From contig CAYOEA010000007.1 in NCBI GenBank assembly GCA_964402995.1, forward strand, positions 1-64,000: 64,000 bases of DNA, read 5' to 3'. The translations under genes and the position numbers were made by a program. Position 1 is the stretch's first letter; each line of letters starts with the position of its first letter. This DNA is from GCA-2686295 sp964402995 (GTDB lineage Archaea > Nanobdellota > Nanobdellia > Woesearchaeales > GCA-2686295). Of this stretch, positions 44,521-51,146 are shown piece after piece. Below the pieces are notes generated by a model, which saw only the letters and a program-made list of their open reading frames with translations, had not been told where the DNA came from and did not search any database.

Positions 44521-45372
44521 TTAGTCTTTCTTTTCGTAAGACTTCTGTTGGTTCATCCTCATTAAATCCATAGCAACTAATTCATGATCCAATCCTTTTG
44601 TGTAGATTTGACTTTCATCAGGTTTAACTATATTAACAATTTCTTTCTCAGAATATAACCAATTTGTTTTAATGGTTATTTGCTCAGCCATTGTTGATTG
44701 TTCAATACTCAAAATGTCCCTTGCAAGATTGGTTGCATCTGTAATTCCAAAGTTTGCACCCATCTCATTAGCTAAAATTCTCATTGGATTTAACGAATCA
44801 TAAATTGGTTTTACAACAACTTTTTGACCCCAGTTTGCAACTGCAGATAAAGCTTCAACTGCGTAAGCCACGTCTGAAACTTTTCCAGTTTTATAAGACT
44901 CATTTAATTCAGTCATTCCTTTCTTAAATTGTTCAACTTGCTCAGTTTTCACAATTTTATCTTGTTTAACTTTTTCTAAAAAGTCAGCTTCAACATTGTC
45001 CATCTGGTTTGAATAAGTATCAAAAAAAGCATCAATATTTTCAGGATTAGTTAGTCCATCATAAATAGTACTTTGAACATGCGCTCTTTCTGGATTAATT
45101 CTTGAACTTAAGGTAAATCCAATTAAGTTTCCAATTAAACCTTCTAATTCCGATGATACAGTAAATGTTTGTTTTGCAACTCCTCTAAATAAACCACCTT
45201 CGGCAGTTTGAGTCATTGCAATTCCATCTAATGCATTTAAATCATTATAAGCACCTAATACTCCAGATACTAATCTTTGTACTACTTCTTGCCCCATTTC
45301 TTCCTGTGGCTTCACTATATCTTCTTCTTTTTCAAAAAAAGACATTCCCATATTTCCAAACATATTTAACAT
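44521..45372 (-). CDS. Unknown protein, 283 aa
   Basis: ATG 45372 with AGAGG 9 nt upstream. A Met-rich N-terminus (MLNMFGNMGMSFFEKEED) leads into a mixed helical protein with a weak hydrophobic stretch (LEGLIGNLIGFTLSSR). No known domain. It lies downstream of the beta-barrel-like gene but is separated from it by a terminator and a leader hairpin, so it is probably separately controlled. Confidence 0.6.
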   Translation of the reverse strand: MLNMFGNMGMSFFEKEEDIVKPQEEMGQEVVQRLVSGVLGAYNDLNALDGIAMTQTAEGGLFRGVAKQTFTVSSELEGLIGNLIGFTLSSRINPERAHVQSTIYDGLTNPENIDAFFDTYSNQMDNVEADFLEKVKQDKIVKTEQVEQFKKGMTELNESYKTGKVSDVAYAVEALSAVANWGQKVVVKPIYDSLNPMRILANEMGANFGITDATNLARDILSIEQSTMAEQITIKTNWLYSEKEIVNIVKPDESQIYTKGLDHELVAMDLMRMNQQKSYEKKD

Positions 45373-45395
45373 TTTATTTTCCTCTGGTTTTTAAC

Positions 45396-45433
45396 GAGAT
45401 CCAAAAATCAAACAAGATTTTTGATTACATCTC
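45396..45433 (-). promoter_or_regulatory. Long leader hairpin before the 283-aa gene
   Basis: An extended stem with GAGAT/ATCTC ends and ATCAAAAATC pairing GATTTTTGgAT inside, loop TTGTTT. It lies in the 5' leader just upstream of the SD; it could stabilise the mRNA or form an operator near the start site. Confidence 0.5.
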
Positions 45434-45439
45434 ATTTTT

Positions 45440-45476
45440 AAAAAAAACGAGACACAAGAATTCCCTTATTCTTGTG
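45440..45476 (-). terminator. Bacterial-style intrinsic terminator of the beta-barrel-like gene
   Basis: On the minus strand CACAAGAAT-AAGGGA-ATTCTTGTG (45476-45453) has a perfect 9-bp stem, then TCTCG and eight U residues (45447-45440). Confidence 0.8.
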
Positions 45477-45504
45477 CAAATCCCATTTCTTCATTATTCT
45501 AAAA

Positions 45505-46686
45505 TTATTTTGCACCTAAATCTACTTTCATAACTAAGTACATTCCAAGGTCTCCTGTTCTTGCAGAATATTTTCCTTCTAAATTTGCACTTATACGATT
45601 ACCTAATTTCATAGGTACATAGATTTCAGCTATTGGCGAAACTTCTAATTTGCCATCTTCCAATTTTGTGTCAATTCCACCACCAATTTGTAAGTAAGGC
45701 GTTACTTGCGCTCCTGCTTCTAATTGAAAGTATGCAGCATCTTCCCGTCCTTGCCCATCAAACTTTAAAGTGATATCCCCTTTATTCATGAAAGGCGAGA
45801 AATGTGTTGGAAAAAATCTTGGCGTTGTTATATGATCAATTACAAAATTAAAGAAATCGCGATTGGAATTAGCCTTATTTTTTCCTTTAAATGAAGTTCT
45901 ACTTGTAAAATTCCAATCTCCATTCGGATTAGTATTTCCAAATGCAAACATCCCAAAGTTTTCACCTAAATCTTTTAATCCTAACATATAAGTTGTTGAG
46001 CCATTTTTAGCACCCGCACCAACATATACATTACCTAAATCAACTCCTGCTGCTAAATATTTCTCAAATCTTTGAGTTGTATCATTATTTACTGTTTCAG
46101 GCGTTGAAAGTAACATTCCTTTTACAAATATATTTTTATTTTCTGCACTTGCAACAATCCAATCCCATCGCTTTGTGTCTTCTCCCCACATTGCTCCGAT
46201 GTTTGCACTTGTTTTAAATGATCCATTATCAAATTTATGAGATAATTCAATTCCAGCATCTGTGTTTTCATCAAAATTACCTATAGTATATAATCCGCCA
46301 CTAAAAGTATGATTTCCAAATTCTTTTATTGGAAACATCATTCCTGCAATATCTTCTGCAACAGTATCTTTTACAGTTTGAAAGAATGCATCATAAACTA
46401 TTTTTACTTTATCACTTGTCAAAGTAATTCTTTGTTTTGGAATTGCTTCTTCAGAATTTTCAGTTCCAAAATTATCATTGAAATATTGTGTTTCAGAACT
46501 TAATTTGAATGTTTTTTTATCTTTTTCTACATTCATACTATCGTCCACTGCTTGTTCTAATTTAATTTCATTTAGTAGTTCTTTGTCTATTGAATATGTA
46601 GTATCTGCAACTTCAGTTGAGTCTGGAGTTCCAAATGCCAATTTTAATGCAAGGCCTGCGCCTGCAACTATTTGTCCTAAAGCCAT
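45505..46686 (-). CDS. Beta-barrel-like protein
   Basis: 393 aa. After a short hydrophobic N-terminus (LGQIVAGAGLALKLAFG) and a polar linker, residues from about 120 alternate polar and hydrophobic in stretches of 8-12 (FSGGLYTIGNFDENTDAGIELSHK, KYLAAGVDLGNVYVGAGAK, YLQIGGGIDTKL), ending GMYLVMKVDLGAK, a pattern of outer-membrane barrels. No convincing cleavable signal is seen. SD AGGTGA precedes ATG 46686. Archaea generally lack outer membranes, so this is unexpected; a soluble beta-rich protein is the alternative. Confidence 0.55.
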   Translation of the reverse strand: MALGQIVAGAGLALKLAFGTPDSTEVADTTYSIDKELLNEIKLEQAVDDSMNVEKDKKTFKLSSETQYFNDNFGTENSEEAIPKQRITLTSDKVKIVYDAFFQTVKDTVAEDIAGMMFPIKEFGNHTFSGGLYTIGNFDENTDAGIELSHKFDNGSFKTSANIGAMWGEDTKRWDWIVASAENKNIFVKGMLLSTPETVNNDTTQRFEKYLAAGVDLGNVYVGAGAKNGSTTYMLGLKDLGENFGMFAFGNTNPNGDWNFTSRTSFKGKNKANSNRDFFNFVIDHITTPRFFPTHFSPFMNKGDITLKFDGQGREDAAYFQLEAGAQVTPYLQIGGGIDTKLEDGKLEVSPIAEIYVPMKLGNRISANLEGKYSARTGDLGMYLVMKVDLGAK

Positions 46687-46703
46687 TGTTTGTCACCTGA
46701 GTT

Positions 46704-46722
46704 GTTACTTATTGATAGTAAC
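46704..46722 (-). promoter_or_regulatory. Inverted repeat near the start of the beta-barrel-like mRNA
   Basis: GTTACT-TATTGAT-AGTAAC, an inverted repeat immediately downstream of the predicted start (TATA-like TTTATAC at about 46750). It could be an operator or a 5' mRNA hairpin and is only loosely similar to the operator family. Confidence 0.4.
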
Positions 46723-46857
46723 TTTGAACTAAGAGAACTCAAGATGAAGTATAAACTTTTGCCTTAAACTATATATACTAGTATAAACATATAAGTAAAT
46801 TAAAAACGTATAAATAAATTAGAAAAATATATAAAGAATAAACATTATATACAGTTC

Positions 46858-47775
46858 ATGAAGCGAAAACTGGTCAAGCAGGGAGCAAGTACGCTTATGA
46901 TTAGCATACCCGCAAAGTGGGCCAAAGATAACAACCTAGACAAAGGAGCAGAAATAGACCTCGAAATAGAAAATAATAACCTAATCGTAAAATCAGAAGA
47001 AAAGAAAAGCGAAAAAATCGCAAGATTAAAAATATCTACGGGCGCAGAGTCATCAATTAGAACAATGATAACAAACGCCTACAGATTAGGTTATAGCAAA
47101 TTAATCATCACATTCAATAATGAGCAAGAACTCAAATTCATCAAAAAAAGCACTAAAATAAATCTACTGGGATTTGAAATAACAGATATAAAAGAAAATA
47201 CTTGCACAATAGAAAACATAACAGAACCATCAAACGAACATGTTGAAAAAATATTTCTAAAAGTGTTATTTAGCATATCAGAATTGCTAAAAAGCACTAA
47301 AGAACAGCTACAAGGCCTTGAAAGAAAAGAGTACATAAACGAACTGGAAGAGAAAATCTACCAGTACGACAATTTTGTGAGAAGAACGCACTCTTTGAGT
47401 AAAGAAGAGGATACTCCAATAAAATGGATTTTTCATTCTCAACTAATACACGCTCAAAGAGAAGTATTCTTCTTAGCTAAATTTGTCGAAGAAAATAAAA
47501 TTAAAGTTTCAAAAGAAATAATTAAACTTTACGAAGAATTAGAAAAAATCTATGAAAATTTAAAACAAGGATATCTTAAAAACGATCTAAAAAGATTAGA
47601 AGAAATTCATCAAATGGAAAAAGAAATCATCCTAATAGAAACATATAAACTATTTGAAAAAACCAAAGGAAAAGAAAACATAATCATCCACAGAATTGCA
47701 TCTGCTGTAAGAAAATTTTATCTTTCTGCAAGCCCATTAATCGGATTACAACTATGGAATACGCAAGAAAAGTAA
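46858..47775 (+). CDS. AbrB-PhoU-like regulator
   Basis: 305 aa. Residues 1-48 form a SpoVT/AbrB-type swapped-hairpin DNA-binding domain (LVKQGASTLMISIPAKWAKDN), followed by a helical PhoU-like region with repeated charged helices (LEEKIYQYDNFVRRTHSLSK). Archaeal proteins of this architecture are annotated as phosphate uptake regulators. Leaderless: AAATATATAAAG about 27 bp before ATG 46858. Its stop abuts that of the kinase with no gap. Confidence 0.85.
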   Translation: MKRKLVKQGASTLMISIPAKWAKDNNLDKGAEIDLEIENNNLIVKSEEKKSEKIARLKISTGAESSIRTMITNAYRLGYSKLIITFNNEQELKFIKKSTKINLLGFEITDIKENTCTIENITEPSNEHVEKIFLKVLFSISELLKSTKEQLQGLERKEYINELEEKIYQYDNFVRRTHSLSKEEDTPIKWIFHSQLIHAQREVFFLAKFVEENKIKVSKEIIKLYEELEKIYENLKQGYLKNDLKRLEEIHQMEKEIILIETYKLFEKTKGKENIIIHRIASAVRKFYLSASPLIGLQLWNTQEK

Positions 47776-49899
47776 TCATCTCACTTTTAAATCTTGCATA
47801 TTAGGTATATTTTGTTGAATTTGTTTATATTGACCATACAAGCCAGGAAGTTCAGGAATAGCATCAAAATCTATCTTCAAATCCCTATCTTCCATTGATG
47901 AAATCATATAAATTGCCAACGCATCATTAATTAATTTAACTTTTGAAGAATTTAAGACTGCAGAAAATCCTGGCGAAATATAACCTTCATCTTCTTCTTG
48001 AGGAAAATAATTAAGACTTCCAGTTCTAAGTCTGGCTTCAGCAATCTCATCATTCGTACAAAAATAATTCACAAAAACATCAACAACACGTTCTTGTCTA
48101 GGGATACAACCTTTTAAGTACATTGCAGCCAAAGCAGATGCATTAAGTGCATCACTAAATTGCGCACCACTATAAGAATTGTATTTTATTACAAAGTTCT
48201 TTGGAACATATACAGGCGATAATCTTTCAGCATTTGGCCCAGATTCATATTTATACACGTCATCAATATCATCTTGAGTATAACCATTCAATAAAATTGA
48301 AGCAAGTAAAGATCCTTGAAGTTCACCATCAATTCGATGTACAGTCTCAGTAAAACATGCAACTTCATCTAAAAAGTTAAAATTAGTACCCATCCCATCA
48401 AAATAAGATTCAGATAAAATAGCAGGCAATCTAGAACCTACTTTTTTAAAACTCGGCTTTAAAATGTCCATTGCATAAATACTGTCCCGGGGAGAATTCC
48501 AAGTCTGCATTGAAAAATTTGTAAAATCTTCTTTTTGTAATATTTGAGCCATAGTAGGTCCTGCTTCATGAGGTTCAGCTGTTGCAAGTAAATAAATAAA
48601 ACCAAAAGCAGCAACTGCCCCAACAAAAGCCTGACCAATTGGTTTTAATGAATTATACAATTTAGTTCTAAAATCACCTAATAAGGGCTTATTTGTTTTA
48701 TCAAAATCAACTTCAAAATCTTTTATGTCTCTATAAGCAATTTTATCATTAGTCGTTAGTCCACGTTTCAATAATTTTCTATATTTTTTTGGAACATTTT
48801 TTAGTTTTTCAGTCAAAGTGTTCTCATGTTCTTTAAGATTAATTTCTGAAACAACATAATGACCAGTACGCAATTCAACTCTTTTTTTCTCGCCATTAAC
48901 ATCAATCTCATAACCACCACGCGCATCCACCCCCAATTCCCGTATATTATAATTAAATGCATCTTCACCTGCTAAAGTAAAATATAAACTTGCAGCAACA
49001 GAGTACATGTCAGTTTGTCTTGTTGCTTTTGATTTTTCGCCTGTAACCATAGAATTAATCAATTCAGGTCGAGTATATGCAGTTCCACCCCTAGTAGGTA
49101 AGCTTAATTCAGTTATTTCAGAAATCTTTTTAGCATTTTGTAAATCAGTAATTTTTACTTCCCCATCGTTATTAACTAAAATATTTGAAGGTTTAATATC
49201 CCTTAATAAAATTCCCCGTTCAGAATGATTCACTTCATTATTTTTCGTATCAAAAAAATTAGCATATTTTACTCCCGCAATTACTTGAGAGAATATATTG
49301 TAAATTTTATCTTGATCTTGAATTCTTCCTACAGTATTCACTAAATTATCTAAACTTTGTGCTCGAAAATATGATTCTACATTAATTGTTAAATTAGGCA
49401 ATATAATATTATCCAGTAATAAAGATTCGCCTTGTTTTTGTCCTAATGCATATTGTCCAAATTGAAAATTTTCTAATACTTGAATTAAATTTGGATGGTA
49501 TAATAAATTTGAGATTACTGCTTCATTTATATCCATATCACCCTCTTTTGATTTATTTACAACAGTACAGATAGAATTTTTATCAATGTTAAATGGTATT
49601 TTTACCACTCTATCTTGTTTTACAGCACCCGAAACATAATTTAATAAAAAAGCTGAACGAGTTTTTCCACTTCCAAGTTTATCCCTTGGCTTTAAACTAC
49701 TATAACCTTTTTGCTTCAAAAAGTCATCTAATAATTGTTTAACAAATCCATCATGAAATTTTTCCACAGAAGATTCATCAATAAAATCAGCACTTGAATC
49801 TAAAAAATCATCAATTTTATTTCCTTCATTAAAATTATCAGATAATAATTTAGTTAGAGGAAGATCCAAAACATTCATATCTGATGCATCATCAAACAT
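47776..49899 (-). CDS. Transmembrane Ser/Thr protein kinase
   Basis: 707 aa from ATG 49899; the frame is open to TTG 49917 inside the RHH gene. Kinase core: LGSGKTRSAFLL (glycine loop), RVVKIPF (beta-3 Lys), LLRDIKPSNILVNNDG (HRD-type loop), KITDLQNA in place of DFG, GGTAYTRPEL (APE-like) and DMYSVAASLYF. A membrane helix FVGAVAAFGFIYLLATAEP (about residues 420-440) is followed by an unrecognised extracytoplasmic domain of about 260 aa, so the protein resembles bacterial PknB-type sensors. ATG overlaps the RHH stop by 8 bases (coupled). A DLQ instead of DFG leaves activity uncertain. Confidence 0.85.
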   Translation of the reverse strand: MFDDASDMNVLDLPLTKLLSDNFNEGNKIDDFLDSSADFIDESSVEKFHDGFVKQLLDDFLKQKGYSSLKPRDKLGSGKTRSAFLLNYVSGAVKQDRVVKIPFNIDKNSICTVVNKSKEGDMDINEAVISNLLYHPNLIQVLENFQFGQYALGQKQGESLLLDNIILPNLTINVESYFRAQSLDNLVNTVGRIQDQDKIYNIFSQVIAGVKYANFFDTKNNEVNHSERGILLRDIKPSNILVNNDGEVKITDLQNAKKISEITELSLPTRGGTAYTRPELINSMVTGEKSKATRQTDMYSVAASLYFTLAGEDAFNYNIRELGVDARGGYEIDVNGEKKRVELRTGHYVVSEINLKEHENTLTEKLKNVPKKYRKLLKRGLTTNDKIAYRDIKDFEVDFDKTNKPLLGDFRTKLYNSLKPIGQAFVGAVAAFGFIYLLATAEPHEAGPTMAQILQKEDFTNFSMQTWNSPRDSIYAMDILKPSFKKVGSRLPAILSESYFDGMGTNFNFLDEVACFTETVHRIDGELQGSLLASILLNGYTQDDIDDVYKYESGPNAERLSPVYVPKNFVIKYNSYSGAQFSDALNASALAAMYLKGCIPRQERVVDVFVNYFCTNDEIAEARLRTGSLNYFPQEEDEGYISPGFSAVLNSSKVKLINDALAIYMISSMEDRDLKIDFDAIPELPGLYGQYKQIQQNIPNMQDLKVR

Positions 49900-50035
49900 T
49901 TGAGTCACTCTCCACAACTTTATTTATAGAATATTCAAACGCATGTGATCGGTTTCTAAACTTTCCAAGTCTAATTCCTTCTCGAATTTTCAGGAGAGTT
50001 CCTTCGTCCACAGATATTGAAATTTTATACTTCAT
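49892..50035 (-). CDS. Ribbon-helix-helix regulator coupled to the kinase
   Basis: A 47-aa ORF, ATG 50035 to TGA 49892. The N-terminal strand MKYKISISVDEGTLLKIREG and the helix-turn GKFRNRSHAFEYSINKVVE fit CopG/Arc-type RHH proteins. Its stop overlaps the kinase ATG by 8 bases. It is flanked by two palindromes matching the operator family, one at its own start site, so autoregulation and a role as the regulon's DNA-binding protein are natural inferences. Confidence 0.75.
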   Translation of the reverse strand: MKYKISISVDEGTLLKIREGIRLGKFRNRSHAFEYSINKVVESDSNV

Positions 50036-50038
50036 TTA

Positions 50039-50052
50039 TTACCACTTAGTAA
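50039..50052 (-). promoter_or_regulatory. Operator D1 at the RHH-kinase start site
   Basis: TTACCACTTAGTAA, a near-palindrome between TATA and the RHH ATG (50035), covering the predicted start (about 50045). A repressor position, suited to autoregulation. Confidence 0.6.
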
Positions 50053-50068
50053 CAAAAAGTATTACCAG

Positions 50069-50109
50069 TATATAAATATTTCGATTAGTTACTACTTAAC
50101 AGTTACATA
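50069..50109 (-). promoter_or_regulatory. Operator D2 with BRE/TATA of the RHH-kinase operon
   Basis: Palindrome-like TTACTACT-N4-AGTTACATA (50089-50109, plus strand), 5 bp, CGAAATA, TATA TTTATATA (50069-50076). Same geometry as A, B and C. Confidence 0.7.
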
Positions 50110-50383
50110 TTACCTCTTCGAAACCATTAAAAAAACAAACTAATTAAAGAAATATAGTTTATAGAAATTATAATTCTTGCATCGCATCAAAAAACAGGAT
50201 TCTTTATTTCTTCAGCTATAAGTTTTGTAATGATGTTAATTTAGAAATAATTCTAGTAAATAATTATTAACTAAGAAAAGTAACATTGAGTTTTAAAAAA
50301 ATAAAAGTAAAAAAAATAAAAAAAGAATTTAGCAAAGCTAAATTCCAAACTGAGTTTGGACCCAACCTTATTAAAGGGTGGTT
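50110..50383. other. Intergenic stretch upstream of the RHH promoter
   Basis: Between the RHH-kinase promoter and S15. It holds the S15 terminator hairpins (50325-50359) and an otherwise featureless AT-rich stretch; I see no gene or RNA signature. Confidence 0.5.
50325..50359 (-). terminator. Double-hairpin terminator of S15
   Basis: On the minus strand CCAAAC-TCA-GTTTGG (50359-50345) is followed by GAATTTAGC-TTT-GCTAAATTC (50345-50325) with perfect stems, then T7 and a further T-tract. Confidence 0.8.
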
Positions 50384-50839
50384 TTAATCTAAGTACATAG
50401 TTGCTCGCTTGAAATCGAATTTCCAACCAGCTGGTAACTTTCCAGTTCCAATATAATACTTAGCTAATCTTCTAATTTTTGAATCAGTTAAAGTAAGTCC
50501 TCTCTTAGCAGGTTGATCTAAATGATTTTCTTCTAAGTGTTTTCTAATTAAAACTGATTTTTGAATTAAAGCTAATAAGTCTTCAGGTAATTCTTTAGTT
50601 AATTCTTTTTCTTCTAGAATTTTGGTAATTGTTTTTCCAACTAAAGTTTTTACGTCTGGAATTCCATAAGCATCTCTTAATTTAATTCCAATTCTTGAAG
50701 CAGTTAAACCTTCTTTTGCGAATTTAACTACAAGCATTTCTACTTCTTTAGGTTTGTGAGTCATCCATGAAGCAATATTTTTTACTACAGGTTTTGTACT
50801 TCCAGATTTTCCTCTTTTTCTTGAATGCATTCTTGCCAT
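50384..50839 (-). CDS. rps15: 30S ribosomal protein S15 (S15P/S13e)
   Basis: 151 aa, the archaeal/eukaryotic long form. MARMHSRKRGKSGSTKP, WMTHKPKEVE, LRDAYGIPDVK and DSKIRRLAKYYIGTGKLPAGW are family hallmarks. Small-subunit protein. CTGAGG precedes ATG 50839. Confidence 0.97.
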   Translation of the reverse strand: MARMHSRKRGKSGSTKPVVKNIASWMTHKPKEVEMLVVKFAKEGLTASRIGIKLRDAYGIPDVKTLVGKTITKILEEKELTKELPEDLLALIQKSVLIRKHLEENHLDQPAKRGLTLTDSKIRRLAKYYIGTGKLPAGWKFDFKRATMYLD

Positions 50840-50978
50840 TTTTATACCTCAGGTTAAAAATCCCAAAAATTCAATTTCACAATAAAGTCAACATTTGAAT
50901 TTTCGTTAGTTTATATTCCTTTTTTTATTTTCTACAAGAAATCTTAAGATAAGAAATAATTTTGAATCTTCTTACCCA

Positions 50979-50999
50979 GACTAAGCGAGTCAGTTTGAC
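50979..50999. other. Overlapping small inverted repeats upstream of S15
   Basis: GACTAAGCGAGTC (50979-50991) and GTCAGTTTGAC (50989-50999) form alternative hairpins in the S15/Tat-hydrolase intergenic region. No box C/D pattern is complete; meaning unknown. Confidence 0.3.
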
Positions 51000-51083
51000 C
51001 TGCTTATCCTTGTGATTTATGTAAAAAGAATCAGAATCCATTTATATAGTTATTGCTTGAGAAAAAAAGAAGACTATGATTAA

Positions 51084-51123
51084 TTACTACTGTTAAGTGA
51101 TGAATAATAGAAACATTTATATA
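51084..51123 (+). promoter_or_regulatory. Operator E with BRE/TATA of the Tat hydrolase
   Basis: TTACTACT-N4-AGTGATGAA (51084-51104), AGAAACA, TATA TTTATATA (51116-51123), then ATG 51147 about 27-28 bp downstream. Same arrangement as A-D, on the plus strand. Confidence 0.75.
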
Positions 51124-51146
51124 CTAATTATCACATATAAGACTTA

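Noticed and set aside
50979..50999. C/D box small RNA
   Set aside because: Inverted repeats without a clear C box; only a lone CTGA was found.
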